From the NCBI GenBank assembly GCA_020744425.1, contig JAGMUV010000004.1, forward strand, positions 4,216,001 through 4,280,000: a stretch of 64,000 bases of DNA, given 5' to 3'. The first letter of the stretch is position 1. Every line of letters begins with the position of its first letter. Positions 33,228-44,466 of this stretch are shown here, piece after piece. Both the position numbers and the translations under genes were made by a program. The stretch is from Dactylonectria macrodidyma. Lineage: Eukaryota; Ascomycota; Sordariomycetes; Hypocreales; Nectriaceae. A model generated the notes under the pieces. That model did no database searches and was not told where the DNA came from. It saw nothing but the letters and a program-made list of their open reading frames with translations.

Positions 33228-36200
33228 ATGTGTGATGCAGCCAAACGCAGTTGCCACAGTCGGCTACAATTTGGCGTGACGCTCGTTAAACATCACTTCG
33301 CCCTTGAGTTTTGCCAAGATGAGCCAGCCTCTATTCTTTCTGTAATTAGGTCAATGATCCTCAAGCGCGCCATGATATCGCTAATTACCACCCCAGCCTT
33401 GCGAATTCGGCCATTGTAGTAGTTGTTCTAGCTACTTGCGGATATCGATCGCTATTTGCGCTTCGCAAACATGTTGAACATAGTAGAGTGCGGCCGCGGC
33501 TCTCACTCGTCGTCGTTGCTGTACGTCAATACAAATAATCTTGCCCTGAAGGATAAATATGCTGCACGATTCGTCCCTATCCAGCATTGAGCCGAGACTA
33601 ACACATTCAAAAACCCCAGGGCACGCAAATTTCCTTGTTGGCGTTCATGGCGCTCGTCGCAGCCAAGGCATGTCTAGAACAGGCACTTCTCCCTCTTCCT
33701 GTGTCATTCTGCCTGTCCATCGCGGTGGTGGGGGCAATAGGATGCGTTGTCACGTCTACAACCTTGCTTTCAACAAAACTGGATACAATACGAGCAACCT
33801 ACAACATGGCTAGCAGTATACTCTGGACTTTGATGCTGTTATCAAGGAGAGACTCAAGACATGTTTCCATGCTAGTAGTGCCCCTGCTGTATCTCGTCAG
33901 CTTCATGGCCGATGCGCAGATACCACGTGTTCCCCTATCTAGCACAGCTGCCCATCACCCCATCACCAGAACCGATTTTCTATCAAGGGTAACGTTCACT
34001 TGGCTCTCTCCGTTGCTCCAACACGCAGCATCAAGTGTTGTCAAGACGGAAGACCTGTGGCCAGTCGATCGGCCATTGTCCGTACAATCAGCGACAACCA
34101 GTCGCTGGGACGCGTCGGTTCGAGGGCTTCCCAACGGCATCATTGGCTTCATCGCTCGGTGCTATACGAGAGAGTTCATCTTTGGTGCGGTGCTGGGTCT
34201 TATTGAGTCAACTGTCACAATGATCCAGCCATTCCTCTTGCAGCAACTTCTTGTGCGCCGTGACGCACTCGCCGCGTCAGCAATGCTCGTTGCCAGCATC
34301 ATCCTCGCCGTCAGCGGCACCCATGCCATATACTACATGAAAGTGGTTGCACTTCGGGCCAAGGCTCAGTTAACTGCAGATGTGGGTGTTAAGAACCTGT
34401 ATCTGGCCCCTGGAGTGTCGAGTCGAGGTGTAGTGCCCTCAGTTCTGATTGAATCCGATATCAACAACACTGTGGCCTTGATCGAACAAACCCACGTTTT
34501 CTGGCTTGCCCCATACCAAGTCGCCGTCAGCACAGGTGCATTGGTCTATATTCTTGGATGGCAAAGTGTGCTTGCAGGATCCGTACCCGCAGTAAGAACT
34601 ATTATATATGAATGTCTGGCTTAACCCAGTTCTACTTGGCTAACCCTATATCCATACAGTTGATGTTTGTACCGATGTTTATACACATGATTCGAATCAT
34701 CGGGCAACGTATGCTTGATATCATGCAGGCCAAAGACTCTAGAGTCACGTGCGTGACTGAAGCCCTCACTCGTATCAAGCCACTGAAGCTCTACGGTTGG
34801 CAGAGCTACTTCATCGCCAAGATCGATCAGCTGAGAGTCGCAGAGTTAACCGTGGTTGCCCGCGTCGCTTGGTTCAACGCACTCAGCATGGTCCTCATCA
34901 CCATGCTTCCCCCTGCTCTGGCAGCCGTAAGCTTCGGAACTAGTGCGTGGAAGGATGGGCATCTTGAGAGCCAGGTAGTGTTTCCCTGCATCGCATTCTT
35001 TACCATCATCAGCCATACCATGCTGGTTGCCCCGGGGTTGATGATTCTATACCAAGGCGCCACCACTTCATACAACAGGGTACTCGGGTTTATTCAGATG
35101 CCTCAGCGAGAAGAGTGTGGCCTAAACCAGCTTGAGACGGCACAGTCCGATTCGTCTATTCAGGTGCATCAAGTCAGTGTCGGGACTCCCATTCTCGAGC
35201 CCGACACGTTAGGCAACCCCTTTCTTACCAAATGCAACCTGGACGCTCAAGCCAAAGAGTTAGTTGCCATAACAGGACCCGTCGGATCTGGAAAAACCAC
35301 GCTGCTCAGAGCTCTCTTGGGTGAAGTCCCTCCCCGCAGTGGCCAACTACGAGTCATGGGGACAATTGCCTTTGCACCTCAGCAGCCTTTTCTTATGGCA
35401 GCCACTGTGCGCGAGAACATCCTCTTTGGACAGGTTCTCGACATGGCCTGGTATCAAGAGGTTGTCGATGCTTGTCAACTTCGTGGGGACTTTGCACAGC
35501 TCCCCGAGGGCGACGCAACAGTTCTTGGCGGATCCCGGGTGACCCTTTCGGGAGGGCAGTGTAGCCGTGTGGCTCTCGCTCGTTGCGTCTACTCGAGGCG
35601 TAGCATCGTGGTGCTGGACGATCCACTGGCAGCAGTTGATGCGAAGGTTGCTCGGAAACTCATCACGAATGTCCTTGGGCCCAAGGGGTTACTCAAAGAC
35701 AAACTTCGAGTGGTTGTGACTTCTTCCTGTGCGCTCACAGAAGCAGCTGACCGGGTGTATAACATTCACAAGGGAGAAGTGAGTCAAGTCACTGAATTAG
35801 TAGACCTTCGTGAATCTGCTCCAGAAGTGGCCCCTTCAGCCTCTGCTCATGTCCAAGACGGTTTGCGACTGGGCGCGGCATCAGATACGGGTGCATCAAA
35901 CTCATCATCAACATTAGATGTGAGACAAAACGAAGATGAAAGCACGCCTCTACTAAGAAAGCGTACCGCCAGTCCGATACAGTACGTCGACCGAGACATT
36001 GTGACCCTTGAGAGCGCAATGAGATTCATCAGGTCAGCCAAGCCCTTTGGTTGGATAATCGTCATTATTCTTTCTATAAGCACAAAGGTTCTCGACGTTC
36101 TCTCGGTAAACTTTCTAAAACTCGGTACCGAAGCCAACACCGTCAGCGGCTTGTCCATCAATCTTCTCTACTTTGGCGGGATGAGTGTTTTGTCAGCAGG

Positions 36201-38031
36201 CGCCATGTTTTTTCTCATCATGGCAGCCTACCATCGTTGTCTACTTCCCGCAAGCCGAGACATACACAATCGCTTAACTAGCGCAGTCATCAGAAGCAAG
36301 ATGAGCTTTTTCGACAAAGAACCCATGGGCGAGCTACTCAACCGTTTCACGAATGACATAAACAAAATCGACAGCCCTGTCAGCGGAGGGATCATCAAAC
36401 TCACAAGTAGTGGCGCTAGTCTAGCCATGGCTCTCATCATCCTCATCGTCATGCTGCCACTGAGCGTCGCCTACCTCGCACCTTTGGTATACATGTACAT
36501 CAAGATCCAGTCTTGCTATAGGCCCGGATGTCGACAGCTTCGCAAACTTGAAAACGATGCCCGAGGCCCTATTTTAGATGCCACAAACGAGATTCAAGTC
36601 GGCGCCGAAGTTATTCGTTCCTATGATCAAGTGTGCACGTTCCAAAACCGCGTCTTGGCTGCTGTCAATGATCACGTACGAGTTTGGGCCCCTTGGACGT
36701 GTCTAGACTGCTGGCTTGTGCTACGACTGAATCTGCTAGGGTGGTGAGATGACTCCTCTTCATACTACTAGCCTAGAAAAATACACTAACCGTGATGATG
36801 TCTTGTCAGCTTTATTCAGAGTCTCTCTGCCATTTCACTCGTCGCCTTCGAAGCTTCTCCAGGCACAACCGGCTTGGTGATGAATTACATGCTCCAAATC
36901 ACTACTCTACTAACCGTTTTTGCGCAAACCGCGGCAACACTGGAGGCTGATATGGGATCCATCGAGCGCATCGAAACTTACGTCTCCAATCCCTTGGAAG
37001 ACACCTTGTCTTTTGCTTCTGACAAGCAACCCATCGTGCCACCACTTTCATGGCCTCTCACCCCCAGCATTAGATTCCACCACTTCAGTGCTAGTTATGC
37101 GACTGGAATGAGCGCATGCCTACGAGACTTGAATTTCACCATCGACCATGGAGAACGAGTCGCCATTGTCGGACGCACTGGTGCCGGAAAGTCGTCTCTG
37201 GTTCTTGCTCTTATGGGGGCAATCGACTGTGTGCATACGCGTGGTAGCAGTAGGATCGAAATCGATGGACTTGACATATCACGCATTCGGCTCTCTGACC
37301 TGCGATCTCGCATGGCTGTAGTGCCCCAAGAGGCTGTCATATTCTCTGGCTCGCTGCGAGATAACCTAGATCCGTATGGCCGATCAAGCGACAACGATGT
37401 GAGAAACGTCATACGGGAATGCCGACTGATCGAAGCATTAAGCATGACGACATCAGATGACCCGCTAACTCAAGTTCTCTCGGCTGAACGGTAAATGCGA
37501 AACTCCTTTGACCTGCTATCGAGTCCAATCTAACATACCGTACTTTAGATCCGACGTATCGGCTGGACAGATGCAGTTGCTATCCATTGCTAGAGCAATT
37601 CTTACGAGGAGAAAGATACTCATCTTGGATGAAGGTACGCAGAGTCCAGTTGAAGACGAAGCACCATGTAGAGGCTAACAAGTCAACTTTGTGTTCAATA
37701 GCCACTGCTTCGGTGGACTCCGAGAGTGACGTATTCATCCAGACTTTGATTCGACAACATTTTCAGGATAGCACTGTAATAACCATTGCTCACCGAATCG
37801 AGACGATTGTGAGTTGCAGCCCTTTGCCAAGGTTCTGAGGGGCGGTTGAGGGTATTAACAGGTTTTTAGCTCGATCATGACCGAATTTTGGTGATGCATG
37901 CAGGGAAGGTTGTCGAGAATGACGCTCCGTGGCGTTTATTGCGAAACGATAACTCGCTGTTCTCCCAACTTGTTAAGGAAGCAGGGTTGGAGAAGAAGGC
38001 TTCAACGATGTACAAGGATCGTGGTGATTAG
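33228..38031 (+). CDS. ABC multidrug transporter, subfamily C (MRP type)
   Basis: Full-length ABCC exporter in plasma or vacuolar membrane, expected to pump conjugates or amphipathic anions. Eight exons: 33228-33349, 33397-33520, 33620-34591, 34660-36743, 36810-37490, 37549-37634, 37702-37808 and 37870-38031 (4338 nt, 1445 residues). The first two small exons supply the TMD0 start; FGVTLVKHHFALEF...SILSV follows the ABCC FGP...FDFTLLFE...SILS pattern. Then TMD1, NBD1 with Walker A GPVGSGKTT (about 611), LSGGQ (about 702) and Walker B IVVLDDP (about 722). TMD2 is followed by NBD2 with GRTGAGKSS (about 1221), VSAGQ (about 1331) and LILDEATASVD. NBD1 has LDD instead of LDE before PLAAVD, the usual degenerate site of MRPs. 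It is divergent from the amidohydrolase. Substrate unknown. Confidence 0.93.
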
Positions 38032-39012
38032 TTGTTGTTATTCTGTTCTGTGTCTTTTGGTGGAGAGGATTGCAATTAGACCTGGGCGAGTTCTTTGGTA
38101 GAGAAATTAGGCGTGGAAGGATTATTGTTCGCGATTATTAAGCTAGAAGCATGGCATCTTCCATTTTTCCATTTCATACCGAGCAAATGTATCTCTGGCA
38201 GTCGGTCTGCGCTGCTGCAAAACTTCCAACTTCTTTGTTCGGTGTTTCTTGCCAAACGCATCTCGAGCGATAATAATACTTTACTGCCTTGAGAAATGAA
38301 TGATTTGACTGTACTGTGTACAACAGACTAAAATGGCTTATTAGGTAATTGTCTGAGGTAGAGGGTAATACTACAAGAGCAGTGTAACTTCGAGCCTGAG
38401 CTCTTAGTCTGGGTCAGTTTGCGAGTTTTGGATGGATCACATATGTGAGGCAGCCAAGCAAACTATTCGTTAAAGGACCCACGCCTCGAAAGCCTCATCC
38501 AAGAGCCCAAGTATTGCTACCTACCTCGGTACTGAGGCCATGAATGCGACATGGTCAGTCCGGGATCATCAATGCGATAAGAGATAGCCCACTATACCTA
38601 GACAGGTGCAAGGATGCGCAGTCTCCACTGAGCCCTTGACTGAGGATCGCGTGTTTCTCTGGCCGACGCTCCACTTGATAGAGGAAGAATGCTGGCTCAC
38701 TGATACGGCCGAGTAATTGCACGCTAATCCACGCAAAGGTGAGCAGGCATCTCTTCTCTTGAATGGGCTAGCTTGCGGTAAACAAGCTCTATTAGGAATG
38801 TAACAATGAAATATCTTGACATGACGTACACCTTCAGAGTCAAGTGCTCGTAGCACCCTATGCTCTCTATGATGAAAAAATAGACCTGGACGGGAACTAC
38901 AGCAACATAAAGGCCAGAACTCGGTGATAACGACAACACACCATCAGCGTGAACCGTCAGGGACACTCATTCCGGGCTTAGGGGGCGCTCTCAACCATCC
39001 TTTGCAAAAAAT
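38032..39012. other. Intergenic, upstream of carboxypeptidase 1
   Basis: Between the ABC transporter stop and the first S10 gene, both rightward. It should hold the transporter's 3' end and the carboxypeptidase promoter. No gene seen; open frames here lack any feature. Confidence 0.5.
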
Positions 39013-40789
39013 ATGCGCCTTTCGGTAGCTTTCCAAGTTTTAACGGCGGGAGTCTCGCTATCCGCGGGTATGATCCCGCTGCAGGCTCCTTTGAAACGAA
39101 CGCAAGGTGGCTCTCGAGGTTTCTATTCTCAACAGCTCATGGTGGAGCAAGACGAGAATTTTTCCATCCGCGAGCAAGGCCCTGAATTATGCGATGCCGG
39201 GTCACGGCACTGGACTGGCTCGGTCAATATTACTAAAGACAAGTCCATGTTCTTCTGTGCGTCGTTCCTTGAGCATCCGGTCCTGATTTTACTGGGACAT
39301 GTACTAACGGGTTTTCCTCCACAGGGTATTTTGAGAGTCGCAATGCCCCCGAAACCGACCCCGTAGTGTTGTGGATGAGTGGGTAGGAAACCCTTTTTGA
39401 GTTCCCTCACACTTCGTTTGGTGGCTGAGCTGACCTTCATCTCACATTCAGCGGTCCTGGGGCCACTGGAGAATTTGGCATCTTCCAAGACAGCGGACCT
39501 TGCCACGTAAACGAAGACGGGAACTCGACGACTCGACAACCGTTTGCCTGGACAGATGCTGCCAATGTTCTCTTCATCGAGTATGTCTCTGCTTCCTTTG
39601 ATCCATCGTCTAGAAAAACATCCCAAACTCACAAATTGCCATTAGCCAACCCGTCGGCGTCGGCTTCTCTACTGTCGCAAGCAGCGACCAGACTCCCGTC
39701 GATCTCCGTGCGGGTGCGCGCGACTTGTACGCATTTCTCGAGATATTCACCTCTTCCGTCTTTCCAGACCTTGCAAATCGCCCCTGGCACATCTCAGGAG
39801 AGTCAATGGGCGGTCATTATACCACAGGCTACGTGAAGTACATTGTCCAGCAGCAACACGAGCGAGAGGGTCGGGGGTTGCGGCTTGACATTAAGTCCAT
39901 CATTGCCGTCGATGCTTATATCGACGCCACACGTCAATCAGCTGGCTACTATGAGTTCTTTTGCACAGGCGATCAGCCTCGCATTAACGAGACGGCGTGC
40001 GCTCATATGGCGTCAGCTGTGCCTCACTGTGAAGCACTGGGAGAAAAATGCCGCTCGACCTATGATGTAGACATTTGCCTCTTGGCAGCTGAAGTGTGCG
40101 ACTCAACTGTGGGCAAGTACTTCCTCGCTGATGTAAAACCGGGCGGATGGGATCCATATGATGGTGAGTTGAGTCTCGGCAACGTCAAGTTAGATGTGAC
40201 AAGCTGGAATAAGGTCTAACAAGTTACAGCTCGCCACCCCTGCACTGAACCACCATTGTGCGGTGTGGCAAACAACGCGACGGAGCACTTTTTGAATCAG
40301 GGATGGGTTCAAGAGCGCTTAGGCTTCGCTCCATTCGACTTTAAGCTTATCGATTTCGACATCAATGACGCGTGGACCGTCGACAGGCACGTATTTGTGC
40401 CAACAACACGTGAACTGACGTGGCTTTTGGACAATACCGACATCAATATCGTCTTCATCAACGGCAATGAGGATATTATAATGTCAGTATCTTTTGTGCT
40501 AAGCATCCATCACATCGTTATCAATTTCTAACCAGCTCGCAGAAGCACGCCGGGCCAGATCCGCATGCTCAACGAGCAGCCGTGGCATGGCCAAGCTTGG
40601 TTTCGTGCCCAGGGACTGCAGCCTTGGTACTACCAGGATGGTGAAGTGTCCAGCGAGGGATCCATTGGGGGTGAGTGGAAGGGCAACCGGCGGCTTAGTC
40701 TATTCACTGTCAACGAGGCTGGACATATGGCGCCGTACAACCAACCCGAGGCAGTCGGTGCTATTCTCAAACAGTGGATCCGACAGTAA
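39013..40789 (+). CDS. Serine carboxypeptidase, S10 family (copy 1)
   Basis: Secreted or vacuolar enzyme removing C-terminal residues from peptides at acid pH. Six exons: 39013-39256, 39325-39382, 39452-39580, 39646-40163, 40230-40482 and 40543-40789 (1449 nt, 482 residues). Signal peptide at about 1-20 (MRLSVAFQVLTAGVSLSAG). Catalytic triad: S197 in GESMGGHY, D398 in NGNEDII and H462 in EAGHMAP. The oxyanion block reads WMSGGPGATG, so the Asn usually found before GGPG is Ser, and the GCSS that follows in most S10 members is absent. Several cysteines in the insert (CTEPPLC, CLLAAEVC) suit disulfides. It has the same intron layout as copy 2. Convergent with the C6 regulator. Enzyme family is certain; exopeptidase specificity is not. 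Confidence 0.93.
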
Positions 40790-40958
40790 ATAACGTGCCT
40801 CTTCATGGAATGGAGCATTTAGATCTTCACTAGAGCTTTGCCATGCGGTGCCGAAGATTAAGAAACGTAGAGTGATGTGGCCCTTTTTAGTTTTACAATC
40901 CTCTCTTGGTGGCACAGTCGATACAGTATTGCATGTATCTATTCTTATCCCAGTCCAA

Positions 40959-43430
40959 TCAAGTGCAACCTCCGGTTGGAGACTCATGACTGCTTTCACC
41001 CTCCAGGTCCATAAGCGGGATCGTGTTGTTAAAGTAGCGTCCATCCGCCTCTCTACCGTGCACGAGAAGCACCTCCTCTCCAAGTTCAGAAAACATGGCA
41101 TGCTTCTCCGTATTGGCGCCGTGGCTAGACGTCATCATGAAGACGGTTCTCCCGGCGTCCATCTGCTGCCGCAGCGCAGAGACACTCACCCGCGTCAGAC
41201 GTAGAGGGGTGTAAGAGTCCTCGAAGGAGGCTCCGCTGGCTGAGATGCCGTCGATCAATCTCTCGACAAACTTAAGGACGTGTGGATCGTTGTACTTTAG
41301 CGACGCGTGGTAGAGCATACGAATGATGCCGTGGCGGTATATGTTTTGGCGAGCACATTCCGCTGGATCAAGGCCGGCAGCTATACGCAGCAATAAGTAC
41401 AGCGACGTACTTGGACATGGTGTTGCCGAACGGTTCGACTCTGCCGGGCGAGGTCTTGGTTGAAGCGCATCTAAGATCGGCCCTTTCTCCGTCATGATGA
41501 GGGCATACATGTAGGCTGCGTTGTCCATCGCATCTCTGTGGTTCATGAAATGGATCGGCTCGATGTTTTCGTATCCATCCTGCAGCCCTTGCCGGTCGTC
41601 TGTGCCACGTTCGTCGAGCAGTTGGAAGCCACGCGGCACTTGGTAAGATTGGAGAGTCATCTTCAAAGACTCTAGTTGCTCCAACAATTCATCCTCGTTG
41701 TTAATATTTTCGAAATCTGCCGGGTTGATTTGTTCTTCTGGTGCCGCATGCACGCCTCGTATAATCCCCCACCACTGCGACAGCTTGTTCAGCGTGCTGT
41801 ACATGGAAGCGTTGTCCCTCTGCATGGCTCGGCAGATGAGTATACGCAAGCCAATAAACGTAGCATCGGAGCCGATTCGATCGATGAGATACGATGGCGA
41901 TCCGAATAGCTCGGAGAGTCCGCTCATAGCGCAGGCCCTGCTCGACTCATTCTTCCAGGGGTGGCAGGGGCCTGCCATGGTCGTGAGCATCAAGTCCACA
42001 TGCAACGCCGAGGACAAGAGCGCCCTTCCCAGGGAAGAGTCTGAAATTCCAACCCAGTGATTCAACATGATTGTCTCCAGCCTTCGTGTGCATTGACGTA
42101 AGTTGGTGACGGTCCCTAGCTCCATCTCCATGTACGAAAGCAACAGCTGCGTAGCAAATAACGCGTCGACGCAAGCGAGGTCGTTGGAAAGTGAGAGGGC
42201 CTTCTCTCGATAATTCTCGGCTTGCATCATATGGCTTTTATTGGGCTTCCAGGTGTTCCAAGTCCCCGACGCGGCCGTCTTATGTCCCTCGGTGTTGGCC
42301 AGGTTCGCTGCTGCAAGAGCCATGGCGGCAAAACGCACAGCTTCTATGCGTAAGTCTAAGCCATGAAGCGCTCCATCGTGGCCAGGAATTATATCCAACA
42401 CGTGGACGGCGAAGTGAGCAAGGAACACGCGCTGTCGTACGGGAATATTAGTAGGAATATGGAGTTGTGGCCCGTTGCTTGATGGAGACGAGGCTACGTC
42501 TTCGGAAGGAGTCGCAAATATGCCAACATCTGCGGTACCATCTTGATCGTTTCTTGCACTTAAGGAGTTGAGGAACTCTTGATTTTGGCCTACAGCAGCA
42601 TCATTCGTTTGCATATCGTCTTGAGGCGGACTGAGATCTTCCAGCGACGGGACGTGGGTTGTTAAATACTGGAATGAGACCCCTGAGCTAAGGTATAGCC
42701 CCTGACCGCCTTGGGTGTACGGAGGCGTATCTTGGTTGAGAGAGAAAGGTAGGCCTGTGTCTTCCCACATCTCTCTCGGTTGGGTATCTGCTGGTAATGC
42801 CACCATGTCGGCAGCATCTTGATCTAGCAGTCCAGGTGAGCATAATAGCCCAACATCGGGAGACACCTCCTCTTGGCCTTCACGGTCGTGACCAACACTT
42901 GAGTTGCAAATTGTTTCGAGCGATATTGATGGTGGCGTTGCCTGATCGGTCGAATTGGCATCATGTAGCTCGACCGAGGAGCCTTGACTTCCAACGACAT
43001 TAGCTATACTTGGAGCCGGGAGCTCTTCTTGATCCTGTTCCTCAAGAGCAGGTGATCCCAATGGCGATGGCAGGCCAACTTGAATGAGCTGCTCGGGCGC
43101 AGCTGTCTCCAATGGTTTGTTGCGCCTGTCCTGCCTTACTCTATCTGCCGCCCAGGTGGTCGCATCACGGAACGTAAAGTTTCGTTCGTAGACGCATTTG
43201 CTGCCACCCTCGACACATCGCTGGCAGCTGGGCTTCCGCTCATTGCACTGGGTCAATTGAGTCATGTCAGCCATTGCAGCTGTGGTATCAAAACGTGGTG
43301 GCGGTGATGGCTTCAAGAGGGAGAGCTGGGAAAAACAGACCTTGCGTTTCTTCCGGCGACACGCTAAACAGCCGCCTCTGCTTCGCACGATGTCTGTCTT
43401 TCGAGGCCGAGCAGCGACCGGTGCGTACAT
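40959..43430 (-). CDS. Zn(II)2Cys6 transcription factor between the two carboxypeptidases
   Basis: DNA-binding regulator, two exons: 43430-43341 and 43247-40959 (792 residues). The zinc cluster CX2CX6CX6CX2CX6C is split right before its third Cys: CLACRRKKRK joins CNERKPSCQRC. The 93-nt intron is in frame without a stop, so an unspliced transcript would insert 31 residues inside the cluster. After the cluster comes NFTFRDATTWAADRV, then a long Pro/Glu/Asp/Gln-rich acidic region (about 70-310). The helical C-terminal half (VFLAHFAVHVLDIIPGHDGAL...) fits the fungal_trans_2 type. It lies tail-to-tail with carboxypeptidase 1 (169 bp apart) and head-to-head with carboxypeptidase 2, so it is a plausible local regulator of both. 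This is inference from position. Confidence 0.9.
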   Translation of the reverse strand: MYAPVAARPRKTDIVRSRGGCLACRRKKRKVCFSQLSLLKPSPPPRFDTTAAMADMTQLTQCNERKPSCQRCVEGGSKCVYERNFTFRDATTWAADRVRQDRRNKPLETAAPEQLIQVGLPSPLGSPALEEQDQEELPAPSIANVVGSQGSSVELHDANSTDQATPPSISLETICNSSVGHDREGQEEVSPDVGLLCSPGLLDQDAADMVALPADTQPREMWEDTGLPFSLNQDTPPYTQGGQGLYLSSGVSFQYLTTHVPSLEDLSPPQDDMQTNDAAVGQNQEFLNSLSARNDQDGTADVGIFATPSEDVASSPSSNGPQLHIPTNIPVRQRVFLAHFAVHVLDIIPGHDGALHGLDLRIEAVRFAAMALAAANLANTEGHKTAASGTWNTWKPNKSHMMQAENYREKALSLSNDLACVDALFATQLLLSYMEMELGTVTNLRQCTRRLETIMLNHWVGISDSSLGRALLSSALHVDLMLTTMAGPCHPWKNESSRACAMSGLSELFGSPSYLIDRIGSDATFIGLRILICRAMQRDNASMYSTLNKLSQWWGIIRGVHAAPEEQINPADFENINNEDELLEQLESLKMTLQSYQVPRGFQLLDERGTDDRQGLQDGYENIEPIHFMNHRDAMDNAAYMYALIMTEKGPILDALQPRPRPAESNRSATPCPSTSLYLLLRIAAGLDPAECARQNIYRHGIIRMLYHASLKYNDPHVLKFVERLIDGISASGASFEDSYTPLRLTRVSVSALRQQMDAGRTVFMMTSSHGANTEKHAMFSELGEEVLLVHGREADGRYFNNTIPLMDLEGESSHESPTGGCT

Positions 43431-44466
43431 GTTGATGATTCCTTCGTTGTCGTCTTTACCGTCGCCGTCTTCTTCGCAACGTAGTTACTGGACGAAAGGA
43501 CTGGCAATGTATGGCGGTTGATGGATAGTGAGTGCGGCTTCTAGAGGATGGCTAGACACGGTTCTTGATGGAGACGCGGAATCTATCCCGAGCCTATCGA
43601 CATCTGGTGACTGTTATCGGTGGCTCCTAGCTAATATGCGGGGTAGTGTTGGGGCAAGCCAGTGACAACCAGCGAAGCCATGGTATAGGCAGACCCATGT
43701 TCCTTGATAAGCTAGTCCACTTGGTAAGGGTGAAAAGCCTCATGAGAAATGCGGACTTGATGGACAGTGAGCTCGGCTTTCTGCACATAACCAAGGCAGC
43801 AGGAAGTGTCTGGCTACACATGTATTAATTAGAGAAAGAACTGGAGGCCTTGAATCCACATCTGCCTCCAAATACTACAGCATTCATAGGCTTGTGTGTC
43901 TTTAAGTAAAACCAGGACATCACTTCACGACTTGTCTGATGTCAAACCTGTTACTGAACTGAAGGGGGTTTACGCAAACTATAATTGGAAAATCACAGGG
44001 TACTCATTGTCTCGTCCTGTTATGCAGATTCGATTCACAAATGCAGCATCTTCTTTCCCGAGCGATTAGGAACATGTTATTTGTGATCTCCTCATGACCG
44101 TGACTTTCTCCATTTACTGGTAACTGCTTACCCTGGACTGGCAATGTCTCCAGGCCTCATACGAGCTAGACCTAATGAGGTCTTCGAGTGCGCGCTATGT
44201 CTCCACAATCCCCCCCTAGCAAGCCAACAAGGGCCGAGTTCTGGAGTAGACCTAAAGCGGTAATTCGGTGCGACTTTGGCCGTGTTATCATTGATAGCTA
44301 CAGGGATAGCTTAGAAACGTTGAGTTGAATATCCTCGTTGTAGCTTGCTTTATCCAAGACGAGAGTCGTCGCGTTGCCTTTTTCTTACTGAGCCTCGTCG
44401 GTACTTGTGCGCCTGCAATTCCGATTCGAATCTCTGAGGCTGCTATTTGCCCAGCTTGTCCGCACA
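43431..44466. promoter_or_regulatory. Divergent promoter region, C6 regulator and carboxypeptidase 2
   Basis: About 1.0 kb between the leftward regulator start (43430) and the rightward carboxypeptidase start (44467). It holds both promoters. No confident CGG-type C6 binding site was identified by eye. Confidence 0.45.
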
